64,000 bases of DNA from Defluviitaleaceae bacterium (GTDB lineage Bacteria > Bacillota > Clostridia > Lachnospirales > UBA5962): contig WRBA01000007.1 in NCBI GenBank assembly GCA_009779915.1, positions 1 to 64,000 of the forward strand, written 5' to 3'. A program made the translations under genes and the position numbers. Shown here piece after piece: positions 26,189 through 35,357 of this stretch; within the stretch, counting starts at the first letter, position 1; each line of letters begins with the position of its first letter. The notes under the pieces were generated by a model that was given only the letters and a program-made list of their open reading frames with translations, made no database searches and was not told the DNA's origin.

Positions 26189-26503
26189 TTAATAAAGACC
26201 CATTTGAGTAATAAAGCTTAAGAATGCGTTAAAGAAAGGATTGAGGAAAATAAGAAGTAAGGCAATCATCAAGCCGTAAATACCACCGGTTTCTGCAAGA
26301 GCACAACCAACAAGAAGAGTACTTGTAATACCACCGTGCGCTTCAGGCTGCCTTCCTATGGACTCAACCGCTTTACCAACCGCATAACCTTGACCAAAAG
26401 CAGTTGAGAAAGCAGGTGCCAAAGCAAGAGTAGCAGCGGCAGCTGTAACTATAAGTATCCATGTACCTGATTGAATAAGTTGAATTTGAAGTTCTAAAGC
26501 CAT
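26189..26503 (-). CDS. atpE: F-type ATP synthase c subunit, with a sodium-type ligand set
   Basis: The 104-residue rotor-ring subunit has two membrane helices joined by the GRQPEA loop. The ion-binding residues appear to be Gln38 (FGQGYAVGKA), Glu71, Thr72 and Tyr76 (ALAETGGIYG). They align with Gln32, Glu65, Ser66 and Tyr70 of the sodium-driven Ilyobacter ring with a constant offset of six. This suggests Na+ coupling, which fits an anaerobe. The protein is longer than the usual 75-90 residues because of extensions at both ends. GGAGG precedes the ATG. Confidence 0.94.
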   Translation of the reverse strand: MALELQIQLIQSGTWILIVTAAAATLALAPAFSTAFGQGYAVGKAVESIGRQPEAHGGITSTLLVGCALAETGGIYGLMIALLLIFLNPFFNAFLSFITQMGLY

Positions 26504-26568
26504 TTTAAAATCCTCCTTAAGTAAAAAATTAATATATTAATTTTATATAATTATATAAAAATTAATTT

Positions 26569-27270
26569 CTAAGTCTTAAGCTTATTGCCAACAAATGTCA
26601 TACTAAGCATACAAAATATAAGTGCCTGAATAACTCCCGCAAACAAATCAAAGTAGAAACTAAGGGCTGCCCCAAATCCAATTGTGGCAAACCATGGCAG
26701 CAGACCATATACCAGACCCATTAATATTGTACCTGCCAAAATATTACCAAAAATACGAAAACCTAAAGATATAATTATCGCAAGCTCACCTATTATATTC
26801 ATAGGCAGGAATATAGGAAATGGTTGAACAAGGCTCTTCAGATGCGCTTTTGGCTCAAATCTTAGAGCCATTATCTGTACAATAAGAAATGTTGCCGTAG
26901 ACAGGGCTAATGTTGTTGCCGCGTCCGCAGTTGGCGGTCTAAAAGTTAAAAGACCGCTTATATTAGAAAATATAAGGAATGCAAGAAGCATAAAAAACCA
27001 GTTGTCAAGCCACAAATATTTCTTACCTAAGGGTCCGGTTGCAAGTTTTTCCATAGTTTCTACAATAAGCTCTACAGCATTTTGTAGATTGGATTCAGGG
27101 ACTCCATCTTTTTTTGCCTTTGCCTTTTCAAAGAAATGCCGCAAAACAAAAGCACCAATTATCATAAAAGCCATGATAATCCATGTATTTACTATGGTTT
27201 CGGTTATTTGTATCTCAATACCGAAAGGATAAATTGTTGTAACAGTCCTGATACTAAAATCTATTTCCAT
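26569..27270 (-). CDS. atpB: F-type ATP synthase a subunit
   Basis: The 233-residue membrane protein forms the ion half-channels against the c ring. The essential arginine lies in SLGFRIFGNILAG, and the PMNIIGELA segment before it and a C-terminal QALIFCMLSMTF helix are family features. Several hydrophobic helices are present. A GGTGGTG site precedes ATG 27270. Together with AtpE it decides the coupling ion. Confidence 0.95.
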   Translation of the reverse strand: MEIDFSIRTVTTIYPFGIEIQITETIVNTWIIMAFMIIGAFVLRHFFEKAKAKKDGVPESNLQNAVELIVETMEKLATGPLGKKYLWLDNWFFMLLAFLIFSNISGLLTFRPPTADAATTLALSTATFLIVQIMALRFEPKAHLKSLVQPFPIFLPMNIIGELAIIISLGFRIFGNILAGTILMGLVYGLLPWFATIGFGAALSFYFDLFAGVIQALIFCMLSMTFVGNKLKT

Positions 27271-27293
27271 AGATACACCACCTGCAAAAATTT

Positions 27294-27710
27294 CTACTCT
27301 ACTTTAGGTTCTTCTTTATTAAAAAGCTTAAATATATAAGCCCCTATCATCATATTAGAAAGTCCGATTAGCACAGATACAATATTCACAAAATAAGGAT
27401 GCAGTAAAAAGCTAACAATTAATATTGCCACCGTCATAAGAGCCCTCAAAAAATAACGAAGGCGAAAATATCTCACAGAAGCAGTCTTGTCCTGCATCGC
27501 CAGTGATTTATTAATACTTTTCTCCAGATGTATTAATCTAAAAACGGAAGCCCCAGAGCCAACAATAATACCAATAATATGCCCCGGTATAAGTGAGGTG
27601 CTAAAAAAAGCAGCGAAAAGAATAAGAATCAAACCTAAAACAACTTCCACAGCACCTAATATAATAATATTCCTTATTATAACCTTTGCAGTTGCGGATA
27701 AGTTAGACAT
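27294..27710 (-). CDS. atpI: ATP synthase subunit I (AtpI-like) membrane protein
   Basis: The 138-residue protein has four predicted membrane helices, consistent with an ATP synthase I family chaperone that helps assemble the c ring. Sequence conservation in this family is low and the call leans on position as first gene of the atp operon and on size. GAGGT precedes the ATG. The gap 27711-27861 upstream should hold the operon promoter, but no convincing consensus was found. Confidence 0.8.
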   Translation of the reverse strand: MSNLSATAKVIIRNIIILGAVEVVLGLILILFAAFFSTSLIPGHIIGIIVGSGASVFRLIHLEKSINKSLAMQDKTASVRYFRLRYFLRALMTVAILIVSFLLHPYFVNIVSVLIGLSNMMIGAYIFKLFNKEEPKVE

Positions 27711-27861
27711 AATAACCTCATTTTAATTCATTGCTCCCCCAGCTAAATCTTACCTAAATTTAATTGGCAAAGCAACAACCTTAATAATTGTAAATGATTT
27801 TTCAGTAAAAATCCAGCTTTTTTTACAAAAAATTTCACAAAATAAAAAATATCAATATTTT

Positions 27862-29016
27862 CTACTTAAAATCATCAGGTCTTTTATCGATAATTTTGAA
27901 ACAGTACTTAATAATTTCTGCAATTCTCTTAGATGCGAATCCATCACCAAAAGGATTTTTTGCCATTGCCATCCGATTGTATTCGGAAGGGTTTTTAAGA
28001 AGCTCATTAGTCATTTTCACTATAATATCTTTATCTGTACCTGCAAGTTTCAACGTTCCCGCATCTAAGCCCTCAGGGCGCTCCGTAACTTCCCGTAATA
28101 CAAGTACAGGCTTATTAAATGCCGGTGCTTCCTCTTGGAGCCCTCCTGAGTCGGTCAAAATCAGATATGACCTAGCCATAAGGTTATGCAAATCAACAAA
28201 ATCCAAGGCTTCTGTAAGATAAATACCTTTAATTTCACTAAGGATACTGTAAACTGTATTTTTAACTGCCGGATTAGGGTGTACCGGATAAATTACTAAA
28301 ACATCGTCATTTTCATCGGCTATAATCCGCAAGGCTTTGCAAATATTTTCAAGCGGTTCTCCCAAATTTTCCCTTCTGTGTGCTGTTACGGTTATAATTT
28401 TTTTGCCTTTGTAATCTATATCATTAAGTATGTCCCTTTTAAAAATAAAATTATCTTTAAAAGAATCTTTCACACAATCAACCGCAGTATTGCCTGTTAC
28501 AAAAATATCATTTGGATTTATATTTTCCTTATACAAATTTTCCTTGGCTTTATGAGTCGGCGCGAAATGAATATCGGCAAGTACCCCTGTAAGCTTTCTG
28601 TTCATCTCCTCAGGGTAAGGTCTGAGCTTATCATAAGATCGAAGACCGGCCTCAACATGCCCAAGTTTAACCCCTCTGTAAAAAGCTGCAAGAGAACCTG
28701 CAAAGCTGGTCGTAGTATCCCCGTGAACTAACAGTAAATCCGGCTTCGCCTCATCAATAACCTTACACAGCCCATTTAGGGCACTTGTGGTAATGTACTC
28801 CAGCGATTGACCCTCTTTCATAATATCAAGGTCATAATCAGGCTTAATGTCAAATATCTCCAAAACCTCGTCAAGCATACCTCTATGCTGTGCCGTAACG
28901 CATACAATGCTTGAAAACGCATCATCTTTTTCAAGAACTTTTACAAGGGGACCCATTTTTGTTGCCTCAGGTCTGGTCCCGAAGACACTCATAACTTTTA
29001 TTTTATCCTTTTGCAT
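27862..29016 (-). CDS. wecB: UDP-N-acetylglucosamine 2-epimerase, non-hydrolysing
   Basis: The 384-residue enzyme interconverts UDP-GlcNAc and UDP-ManNAc for wall teichoic acid or surface polysaccharide synthesis. Conserved parts are VFGTRPEATKMGPLVK at the start, HGDTTTSFAGSLAAFY, HVEAGLRSYD and the nucleotide-binding TDSGGLQEEAP near residue 290. ATG 29016 has GAGG nine bases upstream; an in-frame TTG at 29031 has no site. It overlaps the end of the phosphohexomutase gene by 14 bases, so the two are expressed together. Confidence 0.95.
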   Translation of the reverse strand: MQKDKIKVMSVFGTRPEATKMGPLVKVLEKDDAFSSIVCVTAQHRGMLDEVLEIFDIKPDYDLDIMKEGQSLEYITTSALNGLCKVIDEAKPDLLLVHGDTTTSFAGSLAAFYRGVKLGHVEAGLRSYDKLRPYPEEMNRKLTGVLADIHFAPTHKAKENLYKENINPNDIFVTGNTAVDCVKDSFKDNFIFKRDILNDIDYKGKKIITVTAHRRENLGEPLENICKALRIIADENDDVLVIYPVHPNPAVKNTVYSILSEIKGIYLTEALDFVDLHNLMARSYLILTDSGGLQEEAPAFNKPVLVLREVTERPEGLDAGTLKLAGTDKDIIVKMTNELLKNPSEYNRMAMAKNPFGDGFASKRIAEIIKYCFKIIDKRPDDFK

Positions 29017-30748
29017 TTTTTCTATCCTCAAAAGAAGCCATTGCTTCTTTTACCATCTCTTCAAGTTTATCTCTGCACTCATCAACTGATTTATTGTACG
29101 CACCAAAATACACTTTAATCTTAGGTTCCGTACCTGACGGTCTTATACACATCCACGAATCATTCTCGCCGTCATAATAAAGCACATTAGATTTTGGCAG
29201 TGCAGTTTTTTCTATTTGCCCGCTAAGCAAATTTTTTACCTCACCGGCACCAAAGTCAATCGCCTTAACTACCCTGTCTCTTCCTAAAGATACAGGAGGC
29301 GAGCCACGGAAAGAATCCATAATTTTTTTCATAAGTGCCGTACCTTCGATACCGGGAAGGGTTATAGACTTAACTTCTTCCATATAACATCCATATTTTT
29401 CATATATTTCAATAAGCCCGTCATACAATGTCATACCGCGCATTTTGTATGCTGCAGCCATTTCACATATTAAGTATGCTGTACAAACCGCGTCTTTATC
29501 CCTTGCGTGAGTTCCGGCAAGATAGCCGTAACTTTCCTCAAAGCCAAAAAGATATGTGCCTTTACCGGCTTCATCCATATCCTTAATTTTCTCACCAATG
29601 TATTTAAAGCCCGTTAATACCTCCATGTAATCCATACCATAATAATTTGCAATCACTCGGGTTAAATTTGTTGAGACTATAGTGGAAATAACCGCCCCAT
29701 CAGCAGGAAGCCGCCCTTGTTCTTTAAAATGAGACAATATATATTCCGTCAATAAAACCCCTGTCATATTGCCGTTTAAAAATATATATCCCTGAGATTT
29801 ATCCTTTATCGCAGCACCAATACGATCAGCGTCCGGGTCAGTAGCTATTATAACCTCAGCATTAACCTTATCCGCAAGTTCCAAAGCCAGTTTGAAAACA
29901 TTCGGATCCTCAGGGTTTGGATAACCTACGGTTGAAAACTCGCTGTCCGGCTCTTCCTGCTCTTTAACTATATGGACATTTTTAAAACCTGCAAGCCTTA
30001 AAACCTCCCGCACAGGTAAATTTCCCGTACCATGAAGAGGGGTAAATACAATATTTAAGCTATCTCCAAGTTCTTTGACAGCATTTTTATTAACCGATTG
30101 ATTTAAAACCGCGTTGTAATAAGCTTCATCCACTTCACTGCCTGTATAAACGAGCATACCGTCTTTGACAGCCTTGTCTTTATCGGCTATACTTACTTTC
30201 TCCCAGCTGTCAACCCTATTAACTTCTTCAATAATTTCAATATCTTTAGGAAAAGGTACCTGCCCTCCGTCAGAGCCGTATACCTTATAACCATTATACT
30301 CCGGCGGGTTATGGCTTGCAGTAATTACAACACCTCCCGAAAGCCCTAAATATCTCACACCAAAACTAAGCTGAGGAGTTGAGCGCAAAGAGTCATAAAT
30401 ATAGGCTTTTATGCCGTTTCCGCACATTACAAGAGCCGCTTCTTCTGCAAATACCTTTGAAAACCTGCGGGAATCATAGGCAAATAAAACCCCCAGTTCT
30501 TTATCTTTAATTTCTTTTTTTAAATAATTGGCAAATCCCTGAGTTGCTTTACGGACAGTATAAATATTCATCCTATTTGTACCAGCGCCTATAATTCCTC
30601 TAAGTCCTCCGGTACCAAACTCTAAGTCTTTATGAAAACGCTCCTCAATTTCTGAAAAATTATCTCGTAAAAGAGCAAGTTCGCTTCTCGTTTCCTCATC
30701 AAAAAAGCTGTCACCTAACCAGCTTTCATATCTTTTTATATAATCCAT
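29003..30748 (-). CDS. Phosphoglucomutase/phosphomannomutase (alpha-D-phosphohexomutase)
   Basis: The 581-residue enzyme has the phosphoserine loop ITASHNPPEYNGYK with Ser145, the metal loop ATDPDADRIG, the sugar-binding GFEESYG and the phosphate-binding RPSGTEPKIKVY near the C-terminus. It resembles the PgcA-type phosphoglucomutases of Bacillota, making glucose-1-phosphate for nucleotide-sugar synthesis. Pairing with wecB points to cell-surface polysaccharide supply. GGGAGTGA precedes ATG 30748. Confidence 0.93.
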   Translation of the reverse strand: MDYIKRYESWLGDSFFDEETRSELALLRDNFSEIEERFHKDLEFGTGGLRGIIGAGTNRMNIYTVRKATQGFANYLKKEIKDKELGVLFAYDSRRFSKVFAEEAALVMCGNGIKAYIYDSLRSTPQLSFGVRYLGLSGGVVITASHNPPEYNGYKVYGSDGGQVPFPKDIEIIEEVNRVDSWEKVSIADKDKAVKDGMLVYTGSEVDEAYYNAVLNQSVNKNAVKELGDSLNIVFTPLHGTGNLPVREVLRLAGFKNVHIVKEQEEPDSEFSTVGYPNPEDPNVFKLALELADKVNAEVIIATDPDADRIGAAIKDKSQGYIFLNGNMTGVLLTEYILSHFKEQGRLPADGAVISTIVSTNLTRVIANYYGMDYMEVLTGFKYIGEKIKDMDEAGKGTYLFGFEESYGYLAGTHARDKDAVCTAYLICEMAAAYKMRGMTLYDGLIEIYEKYGCYMEEVKSITLPGIEGTALMKKIMDSFRGSPPVSLGRDRVVKAIDFGAGEVKNLLSGQIEKTALPKSNVLYYDGENDSWMCIRPSGTEPKIKVYFGAYNKSVDECRDKLEEMVKEAMASFEDRKNAKG

Positions 30749-30807
30749 AATATCACTCCCATTATTTCCCTATTATATATTATAGACAAATAAGAAGTAA
30801 ATTACAA

Positions 30808-30851
30808 TAAAAAAATAAGGGAATGTAACGTTTTTTACAACGTCCACTCCC
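30808..30851 (-). terminator. Intrinsic terminator after rpsR
   Basis: On the minus strand GGGAGTGGACGTT pairs imperfectly with AACGTTACATTCCC and is followed by TTATTTTTTTATT. It lies immediately after the rpsR stop codon and ends the rpsF-ssb-rpsR operon. Confidence 0.8.
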
Positions 30852-30858
30852 CTAATTA

Positions 30859-31089
30859 TTAATCTTGTGTGTATGGAAGTAAGGCAATATGCCTTGATCT
30901 TTTAATAGACACAGTAAGTGCCCTTTGATGCTTAGCGCAATTTCCCGTTATTCTTCTTGGCAATATTTTGCCTCTTTCGGAAATAAACCTTCTAAGCCTT
31001 GGAGCATCTTTGTAATCGATATCGTTTATTTTATCGGCACAAAAAGCACATACGCGTTTTTTTCTGCGCCCACGTTTCTTATGAACCAT
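30859..31089 (-). CDS. rpsR: 30S ribosomal protein S18
   Basis: The 76-residue protein has the usual basic start, the CAFCADK pair of cysteines seen in zinc-type S18, and the conserved [18 protein letters not shown] stretch (residues about 31-48). S18 binds S6 on the platform of the 30S subunit. Order rpsF-ssb-rpsR is the standard operon of Bacillota. Two C-terminal histidines and Cys51 may complete a zinc site. Confidence 0.97.
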   Translation of the reverse strand: MVHKKRGRRKKRVCAFCADKINDIDYKDAPRLRRFISERGKILPRRITGNCAKHQRALTVSIKRSRHIALLPYTQD

Positions 31090-31113
31090 ATTTTGCCTCC
31101 TGATTTGGAATTT

Positions 31114-31557
31114 TTAAAATGGCAGATCTTCATCATCTATGGTTTCAGATATAGCGGCAAATCCTTCCGGTTCCCCCATTGGCACATCCATAGGGGCGTC
31201 CGATTTAGCACCGCTGCCGCCTCTCGACTGGAAGGATGATTTGCTTTCCGCAAAATCCTGCTCTTCCAAAACAACTTCTGTTGACCATCTTTTCTGCCCT
31301 TGCTGGTCTTCCCAGCTTCTAACCTGTATCCTGCCTGATACGCAAACCATCATGCCCTTTTTAAACCATCGCTCGGCAAATTCACCTGCTCTGCCAAATG
31401 CTACACATGGTATAAAATCCGCCTCCGGCTCACCATCTCTTTTAAAGCGGCGATTTACAGCTATGGTATATCGAGCTATACACAATGGCTCGTTTGACTG
31501 TGAATACCTTATTTCAGGGTCTTTCGTAAGCCGCCCCATAAGCACTGCCTTATTCAT
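31114..31557 (-). CDS. ssb: Single-stranded DNA-binding protein
   Basis: The 147-residue protein has the SSB OB fold (MNKAVLMGRLTKDPEIRYS, then RYTIAVNRRF and DFIPCVAFGRAGEFA) in its first 105 residues, a flexible Ser/Gly-rich linker and the acidic tip DDEDLPF that binds partner proteins. It protects single-stranded DNA in replication and repair. Its place between rpsF and rpsR marks it as the housekeeping SsbA type. Confidence 0.97.
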   Translation of the reverse strand: MNKAVLMGRLTKDPEIRYSQSNEPLCIARYTIAVNRRFKRDGEPEADFIPCVAFGRAGEFAERWFKKGMMVCVSGRIQVRSWEDQQGQKRWSTEVVLEEQDFAESKSSFQSRGGSGAKSDAPMDVPMGEPEGFAAISETIDDEDLPF

Positions 31558-31575
31558 AAGGAAACCCCCTTAGAT

Positions 31576-31863
31576 TTAAGCCTCAAGCTTAACAATAAGA
31601 TACCTTAGCACATTTTCACGAAGACGGATTCTTGACTCAACTTCAGCCGGCATAGAAGCTTCAGCCGAAATTGTAAAGAAACGGTAAAAGCCTTCGTTAA
31701 GCTTTTGAATTTCATAAGCTAATCTGCGCTTACCCCAGTCATCAACCTTTTCAACTGTGCCGCCAAATCTCTCAATAAGTTCCTGAGCATGAGCAAATTC
31801 AGCATTGGTCGCCTCTTCTTCCAAATTAGGTTTGACAACTACTGTAATTTCATACTTATTCAT
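31576..31863 (-). CDS. rpsF: 30S ribosomal protein S6
   Basis: The 95-residue protein begins MNKYEITVVVKPNLEEE and includes the VEKVDDWGKRRLAYEI segment typical of S6. ATG 31863 follows AAGGAGG and fits the family length; four extra in-frame codons upstream lie in the leader. The leader (31864-31930 on the minus strand) could hold the S6:S18 autoregulatory site known for this operon, but the structure was not resolved. Confidence 0.96.
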   Translation of the reverse strand: MNKYEITVVVKPNLEEEATNAEFAHAQELIERFGGTVEKVDDWGKRRLAYEIQKLNEGFYRFFTISAEASMPAEVESRIRLRENVLRYLIVKLEA

Positions 31864-32057
31864 TGTACAACGCACCTCCTTCTGGTCTAATGGCCCTTTT
31901 TCTTAGAAAAGAGCAAGGAATGGGTTCTAAAATTTTCTAAAATCCAAACAATTTTGTATTTTAACATATAAGTTATTATTTGGCAAGAAAAATTAACCTA
32001 ATTTTCAATAAAATCATAGTATATAAAAGCAGCTTAACTTTTTAAGGAGTGGAATTA

Positions 32058-32528
32058 ATGAATATACAAAATCATGAAATTAAAACCGGAGATATACAAG
32101 TGGCAAGCGCAAACGAACCTCCCGAGATCCTTGCCGAAAACCATGCCGCAAATATGAGACCCGGTGTAATGCCGCCTCCAGGTTCTATGCCCGGCACTAG
32201 ACCCGGCTCTATACCGCACCCACGCCCTCCTCATGAGCCAAGCCGCAGACCTGGTCCGGAAGGTTCAAGACCCCATTACAATACAAGACCTCACCATGCT
32301 CCTCCTGTATCTGCTCCGGGCAGAGGGGGCAGGCTTAACCCTGAGCGTGCCGCCCTTCAAAGGTGTGTTGGGCATACTATCCATGTTTGGCTAAAAAGCG
32401 GTCGGGAATTTTGGTTTTATCCGGTATATATCGGAAGGACTACTGTAGCCGGATATGCGTGGAAAAGGAACGGTTGGGTTTATACAGGATTTAGTATACA
32501 TTCGATTGAGTTTTTTGTAAAGCTGTAA
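32058..32528 (+). CDS. Proline-rich hypothetical protein with a C-terminal beta-rich domain
   Basis: The 156-residue protein has no signal peptide. Residues 33-90 form a disordered region rich in Pro, Gly, Arg and His with repeats of the form M/I-P-x-P-G-S/T. Residues 91-156 look like a compact beta domain (HTIHVWLKSGREFWFYPVYI, then AGYAWKRNGWVYTGF), with many aromatics. The layout recalls small spore or envelope proteins of Clostridia, but I do not recognise the family. AAGGAG lies eight bases before ATG 32058. Confidence 0.7.
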   Translation: MNIQNHEIKTGDIQVASANEPPEILAENHAANMRPGVMPPPGSMPGTRPGSIPHPRPPHEPSRRPGPEGSRPHYNTRPHHAPPVSAPGRGGRLNPERAALQRCVGHTIHVWLKSGREFWFYPVYIGRTTVAGYAWKRNGWVYTGFSIHSIEFFVKL

Positions 32529-32552
32529 AATTTCTTTGCAGCTTTACAAAAA
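32512..32552. terminator. Hairpin overlapping the 3' end of the proline-rich protein gene
   Basis: TTTTTGTAAAGCTG pairs with CAGCTTTACAAAAA. The left arm includes the last codons and stop of the gene. On the plus strand the right arm ends in A residues and not T, so plus-strand termination is doubtful, although the stem is strong. Confidence 0.45.
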
Positions 32553-32589
32553 TTTTACATCCTTCTTACGTCATATTGGTTTTTTTTCA

Positions 32590-32619
32590 TTGCGCTGCTG
32601 GGGTAAAATGTTATATAGT
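32590..32619 (+). promoter_or_regulatory. Candidate promoter of the two-component operon
   Basis: TTGCGC (32590-32595) and TATAGT (32614-32619) are separated by 18 bases and lie 27 bases before the response regulator ATG. Both boxes deviate from consensus, as expected for a regulated promoter. Confidence 0.4.
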
Positions 32620-32645
32620 AATAGTAAGAACCCTTGGGAGACCCT

Positions 32646-33320
32646 ATGAAACCAATAATTTACGCAGTAGAAGACGATGCCGCTATAGCGGAACTTTATA
32701 CTTTTACACTTGAAAATGAATTTGACTGCCACTGTTTTGAAGATGGCAATTCTCTTTTTGCTGCACTCTCCAAAACTATGCCCGACCTTGTTTTGCTTGA
32801 TATTATGCTGCCCGGTGATGATGGCTTTAAAATTTTATCCCTTTTAAAAGGTGATAAATCAACCTCTCATATTCCCGTTTTGATGGTGTCTGCAAAAGGG
32901 GAGGAGCTTTCAAAGGTTAAAGGGCTTAATATGGGGGCTGATGACTATATATCCAAGCCTTTTGGCATTTTAGAGTTTGTGGCTCGCATTAAAGCAAATT
33001 TACGAAAGCGAATGCAGCCGGATACGGATAGTCTTGTTTATAAAGATATTACAATCGACTTTTCCAAACGGCAAGTAATAATAGACGGCATACATATTCA
33101 AACTACGCTTAAAGAATTTAGCCTTATTTGTTTGTTGTGCGAAGGTGCCGGAAAAGTTCAGGAGCGGGAAAATATTTTCAATCAAGTATGGGGCTATAGT
33201 TTCGCCGGTGAAACAAGAACTCTTGATATCCATATTAAAGAACTTAGAAAAAAACTCGCAGAAACCGGCAGCGACGCCTCTATCCAAACTATTAGAGGGG
33301 TGGGCTATATGCTGATATGA
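32646..33320 (+). CDS. OmpR/PhoB family response regulator
   Basis: The 224-residue regulator has an intact receiver: acidic pair at Asp10-Asp11, phosphoacceptor Asp52 in LLDIMLPGDDG, Ser82 and Lys104 in SKPF. The C-terminal winged helix (about residues 128-222) includes LDIHIKELRKKL and the final TIRGVGYML typical of OmpR-type DNA-binding domains. It overlaps its kinase by four bases (ATGA). ATG 32646 follows GGGAG. Target genes unknown; the nearby polysaccharide deacetylase is a candidate. Confidence 0.94.
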   Translation: MKPIIYAVEDDAAIAELYTFTLENEFDCHCFEDGNSLFAALSKTMPDLVLLDIMLPGDDGFKILSLLKGDKSTSHIPVLMVSAKGEELSKVKGLNMGADDYISKPFGILEFVARIKANLRKRMQPDTDSLVYKDITIDFSKRQVIIDGIHIQTTLKEFSLICLLCEGAGKVQERENIFNQVWGYSFAGETRTLDIHIKELRKKLAETGSDASIQTIRGVGYMLI

Positions 33321-34999
33321 AGAAGAGGTTGTTTATATACCCAACTCTAATACTGCTGCTGGGGCTTTTAAGTTATTTTGCCCTATCTATTTATATAACT
33401 CAAACCAATAATATGAATATCGCAAAAGACAATGTGATGGAAACAACTAAAATCCTGGCGGATTTTTTTGACGAGGATATGGATATATCCTTTTTTGTTA
33501 ATGTTGGTCAAGATATACGTATAACAATCATTTCTCCTGAGGGCTATATTCTCTCAGACAGCCTCCCCCTCGATTTATATTTGCAAGAAAACCGTCTGCT
33601 TAGACCGGAAATACAAGCAGCCCTGGCAGGCACCCCAACTGCCTATGTCCGTTACTCTGAAACTTTTGAGGTGAATTTTGTTTACTATGCAATAAAGGTA
33701 GCTGCGGCTGACAGTTATGTGTTTATACGAACTGCCCTGCCTGCTCAAAGGATTGATACGTATTTATCCCAGTCTCTCCCTTTACTTGTACTCTTAATTT
33801 TTATAATCGCTTTACTTTGTTTCTTGTTCACCCGCGGTCTTGTAAATCGAATAACAAAACCTTTTGAATCTATAGAACAAAAACTCCGTTCCCTTTCGGA
33901 AGGTAAATATACTCAAAGCACCGTAGCCGGAAGTTATGAGGAAATAGACGCGATAACTTATAAAATAGATGAAGTTGCTCTTATGCTGCAAAGCAGCTTC
34001 ACTGCTCTTAAGGATGAAAAGTTTAAACTTGAATATATACTAAATAATATTGGTGACGGTATTTTTGTTGTAGATGAAAACAAGAATATTGTACTTATAA
34101 ATGACGCCGCCAGCCGTATTTTCGAGCGAGGCACCAATATAGTAGGTAAAAGCCTCATCCGCCTATCCTTTGACAAAGCTCTTGTAAAAGCCGTTGATGA
34201 GTGTTTAGAACAGGATAAAAATGCCCTATTTGAACTTAATATTAACAGCCAAATATTTTTTATTGCTATAAAAAGGCTCCCTGACACAAGTCTTATTCTT
34301 GCTGCATTATCTGATGTTACTGAAAATCGCGAAAACGCAAAAAGACGAGAAGAATTTTTTGCAAACGCTTCCCATGAGTTAAAGACCCCTTTAACTGCCA
34401 TAAAGGGGTTTAATGAACTAATGTCAATAAACAACAAAGATGAAGGTATGGATAAATATATATCCGGAGTTGCGCGTGAAACAGACCGCATGCTGATATT
34501 AATAAGTGATATGCTTAAGCTTTCCGAACTTGAAAATGTTCCAAATATTAATCCTGCACCTGTATCTTTGTCGGACACAGTAAGCGAGGTTTCAGAAGCT
34601 TTATCTATTGCAATTAGCGAAAAATCTATAATTTTTGAAACTAAAGGTGATGCTGTTGTATATACCGACCCGGAACATATTTACGAGCTTGTGAAAAATC
34701 TTATAGAAAACGCCATACGTTATAATAATCAAGGGGGCAAAGTTTCTGTTGCAATCATAGATGGTAAAAACCAAGCCAGGCTTTTAGTGTCAGACAATGG
34801 GATAGGCATATCTCAAGGAGAGCAAATACGGATATTTGAAAGATTTTACAGAGTTGAAAAAAGCCGTTCGGAACGGGGCGGAGGTACAGGCTTAGGGCTT
34901 TCTATTGTAAAACACATTTGTGCTTTATACGGTTGGAGACTGTCCCTAAAAAGCAAACTCGGCTACGGAACAGAGATAACAATTATATTCGGAGATTAA
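33317..34999 (+). CDS. PhoR-like sensor histidine kinase
   Basis: The 560-residue membrane kinase has a first transmembrane helix (about 7-29), an extracytoplasmic sensor (30-152), a second helix (153-173), HAMP (172-225), a PAS domain (about 235-335), HisKA with the phosphorylated His353 in FFANASHELKTPLTA, and an HATPase domain with N box LIENAIRYN, DNGIGI and GGTGLGLSI. It is a complete kinase cognate to the preceding regulator. The sensor region matches no ligand class that I recognise. Confidence 0.94.
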   Translation: MKKRLFIYPTLILLLGLLSYFALSIYITQTNNMNIAKDNVMETTKILADFFDEDMDISFFVNVGQDIRITIISPEGYILSDSLPLDLYLQENRLLRPEIQAALAGTPTAYVRYSETFEVNFVYYAIKVAAADSYVFIRTALPAQRIDTYLSQSLPLLVLLIFIIALLCFLFTRGLVNRITKPFESIEQKLRSLSEGKYTQSTVAGSYEEIDAITYKIDEVALMLQSSFTALKDEKFKLEYILNNIGDGIFVVDENKNIVLINDAASRIFERGTNIVGKSLIRLSFDKALVKAVDECLEQDKNALFELNINSQIFFIAIKRLPDTSLILAALSDVTENRENAKRREEFFANASHELKTPLTAIKGFNELMSINNKDEGMDKYISGVARETDRMLILISDMLKLSELENVPNINPAPVSLSDTVSEVSEALSIAISEKSIIFETKGDAVVYTDPEHIYELVKNLIENAIRYNNQGGKVSVAIIDGKNQARLLVSDNGIGISQGEQIRIFERFYRVEKSRSERGGGTGLGLSIVKHICALYGWRLSLKSKLGYGTEITIIFGD

Positions 35000-35357
35000 T
35001 ACAATATATCGACAATATCTTTTGTCAATAACAAAGATGTACTTTTTGCTATAAAGCTGAGTGCTTCTTTTTTATACAAAATAGTTGTTTTAGCTTTACT
35101 TTTTTGTGTGGATTTCAGTATTATTACGCGAAAATACAGTCGATATAAGTCGTATCTAATATATTAAGAGGTCTATTAAAGTCGATGTAATTTTGTTGTA
35201 AAATAATGCATTTTTTTACCGGATATTGTATACTTGCTTTATATGAAGGTATGCAATTCGTTTTTTCCAAGAAAAAACGAGGCAGCCAAAGCTTATATAT
35301 GCCATACTAAAGACAAGTAGTTCTATAGTCAAGTGCGACTATAATAAGGAGAACTTT
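35000..35357 (+). promoter_or_regulatory. Intergenic region with repeated GTCGATRTAA-like sites and a hairpin
   Basis: No gene is seen here. AGTCGATATAAG (35138-35149) and AGTCGATGTAAT (35180-35191) are direct repeats 42 bases apart, about four helical turns, and ATATCGACA near 35007-35015 is a related site in reverse. They may be operators for the adjacent two-component regulator. A TCGTTTTTT / AAAAAACGA hairpin lies at 35258-35280, and AAGGAG precedes the deacetylase start. Confidence 0.4.
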
